From JBMNNU01 sp050942695 (lineage in GTDB: Bacteria; Chloroflexota; UBA6077): a stretch of 13,477 nucleotides of DNA. Both the position numbers and the translations under genes were made by a program. The notes beneath the pieces were generated by a model that worked only from the letters and a program-made list of their open reading frames with translations, made no database searches and was not told the DNA's origin. How positions within the stretch are numbered: the stretch's first letter is position 1; each line of letters starts with the position of its first letter. Location of the stretch: contig JBMNNU010000068.1 in assembly GCA_050942695.1 (NCBI GenBank), positions 1 through 13,477 of the forward strand, written 5' to 3'. Below, piece by piece: positions 1 to 6,014 of this stretch.

Positions 1-787
1 AGATCCCTGGGTAGCTTGTGCGCCCCAACCGGTCCACCACGATGCTGTTGCCCTCTAGCTCTACCCCCAGGGTTCTGGCGAAGTCTGCCGAGCCGGCGGT
101 GCCGAGCGCGATAAATACCCCCTCGGCAGGGAACAGCTCGCCGCCATGCAGCAGCATACCGGTCAAGCCCGACTCGTCCCGGGTGAACTCCACCACCCGT
201 TCATTCCTCATGGCTATCCCCTCGGCCTGCAGCCGTTCCTTCAGCTTTTCGTCCATGGCGAAGGCCCGGCCGTTGGAGAAGACGGTTACATCCCGCGTGT
301 AGGATAGCAGCTCCAGGGCCTCCCGGGCGGCGTAGTTGGCGTGGCCTATTAACGCCACCTTCCTGTCCCGGTAAAAGAAGCCGTCGCACACTACACAGTG
401 AGAAACACCCTGTCCCAGCAGCTCTTCCTCACCCTTGATGCCGCTAGGTTTCCCGGCGACGCCGGTAGCTAGGATAACGGCTTTCCCCTCAAAGTGCTCA
501 CCGTCGGCCAATTCCACCTTGAAGAGGTTGCCAGGCATCAGCCCCACCACCTCGCCCCGGCGAATATCGGCACCGAAGCGTCGCGCCTGTGCAGCGGAGC
601 GCTCCATCAGATCTACGCCACCGATACCCTCAGGAAATCCCAGGTAGTTGTCGAAATGGCGCCCCAATGCGACCCTGGACTTCATCGGGTCGCCCACCAC
701 GAGGGTTTTTAAACCACCCCGGGCGGTGTACACGGCAGCGGAGAGCCCTGCGGCTCCTGCGCCCACGATTATCACGTCGTAGATCAT
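1..787 (-). CDS. Thioredoxin-reductase-like FAD/NAD(P) oxidoreductase (3' end outside window)
   Basis: I translated this from the minus strand; 262 codons are visible and the C-terminus lies beyond position 1. The protein opens with a Rossmann FAD motif (GAGAAG, residues 9-14), has an ILATG segment near residue 106, and carries a redox-active CVVCDGFF motif with cysteines at 131 and 134, the hallmark position of bacterial thioredoxin reductases. A second nucleotide-binding motif begins near residue 145 but reads IGHANYAAREA rather than the usual GGGxSAxE, and no HRR-type NADPH 2'-phosphate motif follows, so the electron donor may not be NADPH. The ATG at 785-787 is preceded by GGGAGGAA. It is the last visible gene of the minus-strand redox operon and could reduce the thioredoxin-fold protein encoded upstream. 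Family assignment is firm; substrate is inferred. Confidence 0.9.
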   Translation of the reverse strand, partial: MIYDVIIVGAGAAGLSAAVYTARGGLKTLVVGDPMKSRVALGRHFDNYLGFPEGIGGVDLMERSAAQARRFGADIRRGEVVGLMPGNLFKVELADGEHFEGKAVILATGVAGKPSGIKGEEELLGQGVSHCVVCDGFFYRDRKVALIGHANYAAREALELLSYTRDVTVFSNGRAFAMDEKLKERLQAEGIAMRNERVVEFTRDESGLTGMLLHGGELFPAEGVFIALGTAGSADFARTLGVELEGNSIVVDRLGRTSYPGI

Positions 788-834
788 CGCTTCCTCCCTG
801 TTGTCTGTGTGCGACGAAGGCTTAAAGAAGAGGA

Positions 835-853
835 GTCTGGCACAGAGCCAGAC
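835..853 (-). terminator. Hairpin between small peptide gene and reductase gene
   Basis: GTCTGGC and GCCAGAC form a perfect 7-bp stem with a 5-nt loop. Read on the minus strand it is followed by a pyrimidine-rich CTCCTCTTCTTTAAG. This is a weak intrinsic terminator or a processing/attenuation hairpin that could lower expression of the downstream reductase. The U run is interrupted, so full termination is doubtful. Confidence 0.35.
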
Positions 854-898
854 CCCCAAACCATATCAGCTACAGATATCCGCTACAACGAGAGATAT

Positions 899-915
899 GT
901 TCCGCGCCGCGGAAC
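899..915. repeat. Short inverted repeat (7-bp stem, 3-nt loop)
   Basis: GTTCCGC and GCGGAAC flank a GCC loop directly downstream of the small peptide stop codon. There is no U-tract on the minus-strand side. It may stabilise the 3' end of the upstream message or act with the hairpin at 835-853. Structure is seen; function is guessed. Confidence 0.35.
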
Positions 916-925
916 TTTAGATATT

Positions 926-1006
926 TCAACCACCCCCGCCGGCGCCGCCCCGAGCCAACAATAGCGCCAGGACTAGGACAATTACGGCCACCGCTATTAT
1001 ATCCAT
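926..1006 (-). CDS. 26-residue hydrophobic small membrane peptide
   Basis: A short reading frame starts at ATG 1004-1006 behind a very strong ribosome binding site (GAGGAGGTAG) and encodes a peptide beginning MDIIAVAVIVLVLALLLARG, followed by a short glycine-rich tail. About 17 consecutive hydrophobic residues predict one transmembrane helix. It begins 15 nt after the stop of the thioredoxin-fold gene, so the two are almost certainly co-transcribed. No family is recognised. The near-perfect Shine-Dalgarno and the clean hydrophobic composition argue for a real small protein, possibly anchoring or regulating the neighbouring redox proteins; that role is inference. Confidence 0.65.
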   Translation of the reverse strand: MDIIAVAVIVLVLALLLARGGAGGGG

Positions 1007-1021
1007 ACCGCTACCTCCTCG

Positions 1022-1375
1022 TCAGGGCTCCCCGGCTACGTTTTCGCGGGATTGGCGAATGGCCTTGGTAATTGTAAAGTAGTCTACCGAGCCCAGGCTC
1101 ACCAGCTTGTTATCGACGAAGACAGAGGGGAGAACCAACTCTCCGCTCCGCATCTTCTCCATGATATCGGGATTTTTCTCCCGCACCGCTGCCTGCGAAA
1201 GGTCGTTGTAGTTGACCTCGACGCTGTCTCCATACTCCCTGGAAAGATACCAGGCAACTATCTTTGTAATCTCCTCCTGAGATTGCGGAGGTCCTCAACC
1301 AACGGCGCAGTACCGTGGGTTGGCCGAGTCGTCAAACACGTTGACGACGTTCTCCACCTTGCCATTTGGCTCCAT
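1022..1375 (-). CDS. Thioredoxin-fold ArsD/YuzD-like protein with in-frame TGA (candidate selenoprotein)
   Basis: From ATG 1373-1375 the minus strand gives 117 codons with a single in-frame TGA (1295-1297, codon 27) and no other stop until TGA 1022-1024. The surrounding residues read YCAV-G-U-GPPQSQEE, so the TGA falls in a CxxxU motif. In ArsD the same place holds the CxxGVCG motif, and the rest fits that fold: beta strand VVNVFDD, helix with WYLSREYG, strand VEVNYNDL, then VLPSVFVDNKLVSLG, where ArsD and YuzD have LPLLLLDGE-like sequence ending in the cis-proline region. Both sides of the TGA therefore belong to one protein. It lies between the CoA-binding gene and the membrane peptide, in the operon of a thioredoxin-reductase-like protein. 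Selenocysteine insertion is the favoured reading; a nonsense mutation or sequencing error is the alternative. Confidence 0.7.
1243..1291 (-). promoter_or_regulatory. Candidate bacterial SECIS stem-loops downstream of the TGA
   Basis: Two hairpins follow the TGA on the minus-strand message. The nearer (1273-1291) has stem CCUCC/GGAGG and a 9-nt loop starting with G, the loop beginning 8 nt after the UGA. The farther (1243-1265) has a 7-bp stem AAAGAUA/UAUCUUU with loop GUUGCCUGG, the loop starting with GUU about 36 nt after the UGA. Bacterial SECIS elements typically have a small apical loop with an early G within a few tens of bases. Neither is a perfect match, so this is tentative. Confidence 0.35.
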
Positions 1376-1400
1376 CTGCCCACCCCTTGTAATTTTTTTT

Positions 1401-1435
1401 GAGTCCTGAGTCCTGAGTCCTGAGTGCTGAGTGCT
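1401..1435. repeat. Heptamer tandem repeat (5 copies)
   Basis: Three copies of GAGTCCT are followed by two of GAGTGCT, all in register, in the spacer between the CoA-binding gene and the thioredoxin-fold gene. Related heptamers recur at 2062-2075 and 11283-11372. They resemble the short tandemly repeated heptamers found in intergenic DNA of cyanobacteria and some other phyla. Confidence 0.85.
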
Positions 1436-1444
1436 GGACTACTT

Positions 1445-1864
1445 TTACCCTTTTGATGCTAGCCTCTGGTGATCCTTGAGCATGCACCTGTCCATAACCA
1501 CCTGCAGGCCAGCCTCTCGCGCCCTGGCCGCGGCGGCTTCGTTGACGACGCCTTCCTGCATCCAGACCGTGCGGGCTCCTACCTCGATAGCCTCTTCCAC
1601 GATCCCCGGCACCTCCGACGGCTTGCGAAAGATGTCCACCACGTCGATCTTCTCCGGCACGGACTTCAGGTCCGGGTAGGAACGCTCGCCCAGCACCTCT
1701 TCTACCATAGGGTTTACTGGGATAATGCGGTAGCCGCAACTCTGCAGGTAGCTGGCCACCCCAAAGCTGGGGCGCTCCGGCTTGGGAGAGAGGCCGACCA
1801 CTGCGATAACCTTGGATTCGCGAAGGATCTTTTCGATAAGCTCGTCCAAATCTGCCTCCACCAT
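1445..1864 (-). CDS. CoA-binding domain protein (YccU/YneT type)
   Basis: This 139-residue protein is a stand-alone CoA-binding Rossmann domain of usual family length. The nucleotide-binding start is visible as VIAVVGLSPKPERPSFGVA (about residues 19-37), followed by YRIIPVNPMVEEVLGERSYP, which is the characteristic IPVNP signature, then VDVVDIFRKPSEVP, and TVWMQEGVVNEAAAA, where the family has VWxQxGixN. The protein binds CoA or a similar nucleotide; its physiological role in bacteria is not settled. It is the first gene behind a strong promoter at 1896-1924, about 25 nt downstream of the predicted transcription start, and probably heads the redox operon. ATG 1862-1864 is used; a GTG directly after it is an alternative, as the Shine-Dalgarno is poor. 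Confidence 0.9.
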   Translation of the reverse strand: MVEADLDELIEKILRESKVIAVVGLSPKPERPSFGVASYLQSCGYRIIPVNPMVEEVLGERSYPDLKSVPEKIDVVDIFRKPSEVPGIVEEAIEVGARTVWMQEGVVNEAAAARAREAGLQVVMDRCMLKDHQRLASKG

Positions 1865-1865
1865 A

Positions 1866-1886
1866 TTGACGGTGCTGCCCCGTCAA
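1866..1886. promoter_or_regulatory. Inverted repeat at the predicted transcription start (operator-like)
   Basis: TTGACGG and CCGTCAA form a perfect 7-bp inverted repeat with a 7-nt centre. It sits just downstream of the predicted start site and just upstream of the first codon, a typical repressor-binding position. In the mRNA it would also form a hairpin over the ribosome-binding region, so control could be at DNA or RNA level. Confidence 0.45.
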
Positions 1887-1895
1887 CTGTATCCT

Positions 1896-1924
1896 AATAT
1901 ACGGTAGGGGGGTATGCTTGTCAA
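1896..1924 (-). promoter_or_regulatory. Strong sigma70-type promoter for the redox operon
   Basis: On the minus strand a perfect TTGACA (1919-1924) is separated by exactly 17 bp from TATATT (1896-1901), a 5/6 match to the -10 consensus. Transcription would begin near 1889, giving a leader of about 25 nt before the CoA-binding gene. Confidence 0.75.
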
Positions 1925-2061
1925 GCTTTTAAGCCCACAGCAATCAGCCGTCAGCTTTTAGCTTTTGGGTACGAAGGGATGGCAGCCTCCTGATTACCGC
2001 AGCCTTATATTCAAAGAGACAATCCGCTAGATTCTTGGTTGCTGGTTTGCATATCTCGGCC

Positions 2062-2075
2062 GATAGCTGATAGCT
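2062..2075. repeat. Two copies of heptamer GATAGCT
   Basis: GATAGCT is repeated twice in tandem in the 210-bp spacer upstream of the osmC-family gene. The same words (CTGATAGCTGATAGCTGATGG) recur in the spacer near 11350. I see no convincing promoter for the plus strand in the rest of the 1925-2128 spacer. Confidence 0.6.
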
Positions 2076-2141
2076 AAAGGGAGTATGCCACTCTGGATGG
2101 TGATGATCAACCATCGATACATCTGATAAGGGAGGATTACT

Positions 2142-2564
2142 GTGGAAGCCAGAGTTGATCTTGTCCGGGGCTTTCACTTCGAGGCCCAGTTGGCGGATTC
2201 CGGGTATCGCCTGGAGATGGATACGGCCCCCGAGCATGGCGGGACCGGGCCGGGGGCTAGGCCGATAGAGTTGATCCTGGCGGGCTTAGCTGGCTGCACC
2301 GCCTTCGATATCATCACTATTTTGCGAAAGGCCAGGCAGGATGTCACCGGGCTCGCGGTTATCGCCAATGGGGAGCGCCGCGAAGAGGATCCCAAGGTGT
2401 TCACCCACATCCACCTTGAGTATGTCGCCAAGGGGCGAAACATCTCCGAGGACGTATTGAGGCGAGCAATCGACCTTTCAGAGCGCAAATACTGCTCGGT
2501 GTCCGCTATGTTGAAGCCCACAGTCTCCATTACCACCAGTTACAAGATAGAAGAGGCTGTGTAA
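2142..2564 (+). CDS. OsmC/Ohr-family protein (putative peroxide-handling thiol protein)
   Basis: The 140-residue product has usual OsmC-family length. The first conserved cysteine lies in LAGLAGCTAFDIITILRKA (Cys about residue 52), the second in ERKYCSVSAML (Cys about residue 118), the two redox cysteines expected of OsmC/YhfA-like proteins. OsmC enzymes reduce hydroperoxides or act on related electrophiles as cytoplasmic dimers. GTG at 2142 is chosen because GGGAGG lies 7 nt upstream. It is divergent from the CoA-binding/thioredoxin-fold operon, so both sides of the spacer encode thiol redox functions. Its last 25 nt overlap the 3' end of the convergent peptidase gene. The exact subfamily cannot be fixed by eye. 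Confidence 0.92.
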   Translation: MEARVDLVRGFHFEAQLADSGYRLEMDTAPEHGGTGPGARPIELILAGLAGCTAFDIITILRKARQDVTGLAVIANGERREEDPKVFTHIHLEYVAKGRNISEDVLRRAIDLSERKYCSVSAMLKPTVSITTSYKIEEAV

Positions 2565-4330
2565 AGTTCTCTCTCCATAGCTTTGAACATCCCCCAAGGT
2601 GAGGCGAAACTCACAGGCCCACTCTCCCCCTGGGAGATGGGGTCACCAACCTCCATCTCCCAGGGGGAGAGGGTCGGGTTGGCAATTTGCCCATTCACCA
2701 CCTTCACTCTCCGAGCCTGCTGGTACAGCGCTCCCTCCTCGTCCAGCATGTCCAGCCTCAAGATATATTCGCCCTCCTCAACATCTTCCAGAGGGAACTT
2801 GATGGCTTCGGTTCCCGCCCCCTGGTGCATCAACCGACCATCCAGCCACACCTTCGCCTCCACCGCCTGGAAGTCGGAGCTGTAGCGCAACTCTACATCT
2901 TCGGAAATGGCCAACTCCGCAGGCCACTCTACATCAAGCTGATAACCCTCACCGCCGGCAAAAGCGCCGTAATCGAAATACTGATCTACAAGAGGGGGCA
3001 GATCAGAGCCAACCCGGTTGTAGATCATATCGAGAAAAGCCCTGGGGGTGGCCAGTTTGCCCGTATAGGTGGCCACGTAGTCCTGCAGCAGCTTCAGGAA
3101 CTCTTCATCGCCCATAAGAGACCTCAGCTTATCCAGGAAGACCGCCCCCTTGTTGTAGACGATGCCGAAGTAAGCGATGTCGTTGGGGTACTGGTAGACG
3201 GTGGTGTTGACCGGCCGGTCGCCGCCGACAGAGACCCTGTATTTGTAGCCATTCACGATCCGGTTGAAGTAATAGTCGAAAGTGTGGGGAGACTGCTCGC
3301 GATATGGCAGGATACTCAGGTAGGTGGCTAGCGCTTCGTCTAGCCAGGGGTCGCGTACCTGGTCGTTTCCTACCTGTGAGTAGAACCACTGGTGGGCCAT
3401 CTCGTGGGCTACGGTGTAATCGGAGTAGCTGCCGATACCCCCACCGTCGGCCCCTAGCGATTTGTAGACGAAGATCAGGGCCGGGTACTCCTGGGCGGTG
3501 GCGAAGTCGGCAGCGTAAATCTCGGCGATATCCAGGGTGGGGTATGGATAAGCCCCGAGGTTGGCCGAGTACCAACGCAGGGCTCTCTCCGCCTCCTCGA
3601 GGTATACCCCTAAACGACCGGCGCTGGTGGCGTGGACCGAAACCAGCACACCGTCGATGTCGCGGCTTTCCACCTGGTAGCGGTCCGATACAGCCATAGC
3701 GAAATCCCGCACCCCTTCGGCGCTCAGACTTTGCAGATTGCCCTCCAAACGGGTCAACCGCCCGCTGGATGCTATGGTTACCGGTACGTCGCTGATCACC
3801 GTCACGTCAAAGTCGGCTATTTCGCAGTAGAAAGCGTCGCCCACATCCACATATTGGTGGCGGTCCCACTCCCCCTGGTAGGCTGCAAGTGTGGCGAAGC
3901 TGTTGCCTAGCGCGATGACCCCCTCTCCTCGGCCGAATCGACCCCCCTGAGGGGGCACATCGATTCTATATCGCAGCTCTATCTCACCCGTTTCTCCCTT
4001 CGCGAGAGGGGTATTCAACGTTATCTCCAGGACCGTTCCATTCCGTGTTGCTACTACGTCCTGCCCGTCCACTTTGGCTGATTTCAGCGTGAAGGCGCCG
4101 AAGTAGGCGGGCACGATGTGGAACACCAGATCCGGGAGGTCCGCTCCGGTATTGTTGCGCAGGGTTGTTTTCTGAACGACGTCCAGGGAGGCCTCAGTGA
4201 AGTCAAGGGATACCTGGATATCGTAGTGAGGCCGAGTCGCGGCCTGTGCGATGTTGGGAACGCCGGCCGCCAGCACCATTGCGAGCAGCGCGAGCAGCAG
4301 CGACCTGGATAGGTGGTTGCGGATGGCCAT
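2540..4330 (-). CDS. Secreted M1-family (gluzincin) metallopeptidase
   Basis: The 596-residue product begins with a signal peptide (residues 1-30, positive MAIRNHLSR, hydrophobic core, cut after AQA) and so acts outside the membrane. The zinc site is HEMAHQWF (residues 309-316) followed by WLDEALATY, giving the HExxH-x18-E pattern of M1 enzymes (H309, H313, E332). The exopeptidase GAMEN region is replaced by AQEYPALIFV, as in many bacterial M1-like proteins. A later YNKGAVFLDKLR matches the segment that carries the catalytic tyrosine. A TAGGAGG site sits 5 nt before the ATG. The last 43 or so residues run through an inverted repeat and overlap the osmC gene, so the native C-terminus may have been altered. 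It is an aminopeptidase by family; the substrate is unknown. Confidence 0.92.
   Translation of the reverse strand: MAIRNHLSRSLLLALLAMVLAAGVPNIAQAATRPHYDIQVSLDFTEASLDVVQKTTLRNNTGADLPDLVFHIVPAYFGAFTLKSAKVDGQDVVATRNGTVLEITLNTPLAKGETGEIELRYRIDVPPQGGRFGRGEGVIALGNSFATLAAYQGEWDRHQYVDVGDAFYCEIADFDVTVISDVPVTIASSGRLTRLEGNLQSLSAEGVRDFAMAVSDRYQVESRDIDGVLVSVHATSAGRLGVYLEEAERALRWYSANLGAYPYPTLDIAEIYAADFATAQEYPALIFVYKSLGADGGGIGSYSDYTVAHEMAHQWFYSQVGNDQVRDPWLDEALATYLSILPYREQSPHTFDYYFNRIVNGYKYRVSVGGDRPVNTTVYQYPNDIAYFGIVYNKGAVFLDKLRSLMGDEEFLKLLQDYVATYTGKLATPRAFLDMIYNRVGSDLPPLVDQYFDYGAFAGGEGYQLDVEWPAELAISEDVELRYSSDFQAVEAKVWLDGRLMHQGAGTEAIKFPLEDVEEGEYILRLDMLDEEGALYQQARRVKVVNGQIANPTLSPWEMEVGDPISQGESGPVSFASPWGMFKAMERELYTASSIL
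2622..2671. repeat. Perfect 19-bp inverted repeat inside a coding 3' end
   Basis: CTCTCCCCCTGGGAGATGG at 2622-2640 is mirrored exactly at 2653-2671 with a 12-nt loop. It encodes residues 554-570 of the peptidase. Similar words (CCCCTCCCCCACTGGGAGAGGGG) occur at 5902-5924, so this belongs to a dispersed palindromic repeat family. It may double as a transcription terminator for the convergent osmC gene. Confidence 0.9.
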
Positions 4331-4365
4331 GAGGACCTCCTAATTGGAACGGATGGAACCTCGGA

Positions 4366-4433
4366 GACACGGAGTATACGGAGATAACACAAAGAACCTC
4401 CGTGAAGTATCAGTCTCTCCACGCCTCCGTGTC
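4366..4433. repeat. Inverted repeat GACACGGAG/CTCCGTGTC
   Basis: A 9-bp perfect inverted repeat (4366-4374 and 4425-4433) lies in the 142-bp spacer between the mannosyltransferase and the peptidase, with an extra internal CCTCCGTG at 4398-4404. Such CACGGAG-rich palindromes are often dispersed repeats. It is upstream of the peptidase and downstream of the mannosyltransferase on the same strand, so it could be a terminator or a spacer repeat. Confidence 0.5.
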
Positions 4434-4472
4434 AAGGTATCTCGTAGTTACAACGACTTAATGTGGAAAAGG

Positions 4473-5171
4473 TTACCCGCCTAGCCGCAGGCGGGGCACC
4501 ATGAGGAACGCTTCCAATACCACCTGTCGAGAGAGTTTGGACTTGCCCACTCGGCGGTCCACGAAGATGATAGGCACCTCGACGACTCGGTATCCCCTAC
4601 GGATGGTGCGGTAGGTCATCTCGATCTGGAAGGAGTAGCCGTTGGACTGGACGCTGTCCAGGTCGATGCTCTCCAGCACCTGCCGTCTGAACAGCTTGAA
4701 ACCTCCCGTCAGGTCTCGCACCCCCACCCCCAGGATCAATTGGGAGTAGAGACTCCCCCCCCTGCTTATAAGCTTTCGCAGCAGCCCCCAATTGCGCACC
4801 CCGCCGCCTGGGCAGTAACGAGACCCAAGCACCAGATCAGCCCCGTCCAGTGCGTGGAGCATAGAAGGTAGGTGGGCGGGGTCGTGGGAGAGGTCCGCAT
4901 CCATCTCACCGATAGCCTCGTAGCCCATTTCGAGAGCGCGTTTGAAGCCTGCCACGTAGGCTTTCCCCAGGCCGGCTTTTTCGGGGCGATGGAGTATCCG
5001 GATCCACGGGTAAGCAAGAGCTAACTCCTCAGCCAACTGGCCGGTGCCGTCGGGCGAGTTGTCGTCCACTATCAGTGCGTGGAGACCCAACTGCAGAGCC
5101 TCTATCCTCTGGACTAGCTCTTCCAGGTTCTCTCTCTCATTATAGGTAGGGATCACGATAATTGTGTTCAC
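4473..5171 (-). CDS. Polyprenol-phosphate mannosyltransferase (DPM1-type GT2)
   Basis: The 232-residue protein is a soluble or peripheral GT2 glycosyltransferase of the dolichol/polyprenol-phosphate mannose synthase type. Visible motifs are IPTYNERENL (residues 7-16), DDNSPDGT (36-43), the DAD metal site in MDADLSHDP (90-98), DLTGGFKLF (153-161), NGYSFQIEMTYR (177-188) and DRRVGKSKLS (205-214). It would transfer mannose (or glucose) from a nucleotide sugar to a polyprenyl phosphate at the cytoplasmic membrane face, feeding protein or lipid glycosylation. No C-terminal transmembrane GtrA-like part is present. The start is GTG 5169-5171, without a clear Shine-Dalgarno. Confidence 0.93.
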   Translation of the reverse strand: MNTIIVIPTYNERENLEELVQRIEALQLGLHALIVDDNSPDGTGQLAEELALAYPWIRILHRPEKAGLGKAYVAGFKRALEMGYEAIGEMDADLSHDPAHLPSMLHALDGADLVLGSRYCPGGGVRNWGLLRKLISRGGSLYSQLILGVGVRDLTGGFKLFRRQVLESIDLDSVQSNGYSFQIEMTYRTIRRGYRVVEVPIIFVDRRVGKSKLSRQVVLEAFLMVPRLRLGG

Positions 5172-5240
5172 AGCAAGCCAATCTTAGCAGAAGCTAAAAT
5201 GAATGTCGCAATTTCTGCTCCAAAATTTTTAGTATTTCGA

Positions 5241-5269
5241 TTGACTGAGGATGGTCAAAAGAATATGAT
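5241..5269 (+). promoter_or_regulatory. Sigma70-type promoter placing the start site on the exonuclease ATG
   Basis: TTGACT (5241-5246), a 17-bp spacer and TATGAT (5264-5269) match consensus at 5/6 in each box. Initiation about 7 bp after the -10 falls on the A of the ATG at 5276, so the mRNA would be leaderless or nearly so. This agrees with the absence of a Shine-Dalgarno. Confidence 0.65.
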
Positions 5270-5275
5270 CCTGGC

Positions 5276-5863
5276 ATGCAGAAGATGCCCGCTTCGCCGC
5301 CTGTTTATGATTTTTCCCAGGAAATCTGTTGCTACATCTCGGTGGACGTGGAGGCCTCAGGGCCGAACCCTGGCGGCTACTCGCTGTTGTCGATCGGGGC
5401 TTGCACAGTAACTAAACCCCGGAGCAGTTTCTATGTGGAGTTGAGGCCTGTTAATGAGGGTTTCACCCCGGAGGCCATGGCGATAAACGGTCTCTCGTTG
5501 GAGGAGCTAGCTGTTCGAGGGCTTCCTCCGTCGGAGGCAATGGCCTCGTTCGAAAGGTGGCTCCAGCAGCTACCCGGGGCGACGAAACCTATCTTCGTCG
5601 CCTTCAATGCAGCCTTCGACTGGATGTTCGTGTGCGATTACTTTCACCGCTACCTTGGGCGCAACCCTTTCGGCCACAGCCCTCTGGACATTAAAGCCCT
5701 GTACATGGGGTTGCACGGCGTAACCTGGGCGGAGTCGTCGCTGCGGAATGCCAGCGGGCGGTATTTGCATTCGCAACCGCTAACCCACCACGCCCTGGAT
5801 GACGCCTCCGCGCAGGCCGATATTTTCGAGAAGATGCTCATAGAGCTAACATCCCGCCGATAG
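5276..5863 (+). CDS. DEDDh 3'-5' exonuclease (DnaQ/RNase T-like)
   Basis: The 195-residue protein carries the full DEDDh set: SVDVEASG with D24 and E26 (Exo I), FNAAFDWMF with D115 (Exo II), and HHALDDASAQ with H171 and D176 (Exo III). It is a single exonuclease domain without polymerase or helicase parts. The family trims 3' ends of DNA or RNA with two metal ions; whether this one proofreads, repairs or processes RNA is not visible. It is a stand-alone gene with its own promoter. ATG 5276 has no Shine-Dalgarno and coincides with the predicted transcription start; ATG 5285 in the same frame is the alternative. Confidence 0.9.
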   Translation: MQKMPASPPVYDFSQEICCYISVDVEASGPNPGGYSLLSIGACTVTKPRSSFYVELRPVNEGFTPEAMAINGLSLEELAVRGLPPSEAMASFERWLQQLPGATKPIFVAFNAAFDWMFVCDYFHRYLGRNPFGHSPLDIKALYMGLHGVTWAESSLRNASGRYLHSQPLTHHALDDASAQADIFEKMLIELTSRR

Positions 5864-5864
5864 C

Positions 5865-5961
5865 TGGGGTCCAGGGAGAGGGGGACGGACCCCACCCTCG
5901 GCCCCTCCCCCACTGGGAGAGGGGAGCAAAGCAGGGGTCCAAGGGTTTGGGGAGTCCCCAA
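5865..5961 (+). terminator. Cluster of G/C-rich hairpins after the exonuclease gene
   Basis: Directly after the stop are TGGGGTCC/GGACCCCA (5865-5872 with 5887-5894), a CCCCTCCC...GGGAGAGGGG palindrome (5902-5924) and TTGGGG-AGT-CCCCAA (5947-5961), the last followed by TACTAGGTTTTC. The final hairpin is the best intrinsic terminator candidate. The middle palindrome is related to the repeat inside the peptidase gene. Confidence 0.5.
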
Positions 5962-6014
5962 TACTAGGTTTTCATACAACGGCCAGTAGAGCCGATGAAT
6001 GAAGGAGTGACATT

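Noticed and set aside
1110..1298. Open frame in another register across the TGA-containing gene, as an alternative to a selenoprotein
   Set aside because: It starts in the middle of the thioredoxin fold and yields no recognisable protein, whereas the TGA-containing frame does on both sides.
2001..2011. Plus-strand promoter for osmC with TATATT at 2006-2011
   Set aside because: No acceptable -35 element lies 16-18 bp upstream, and the leader would exceed 120 nt.
3129..3575. 148-codon frame inside the peptidase gene
   Set aside because: Out-of-frame shadow of the M1 catalytic domain; Pro/Arg-rich, with no start signal.
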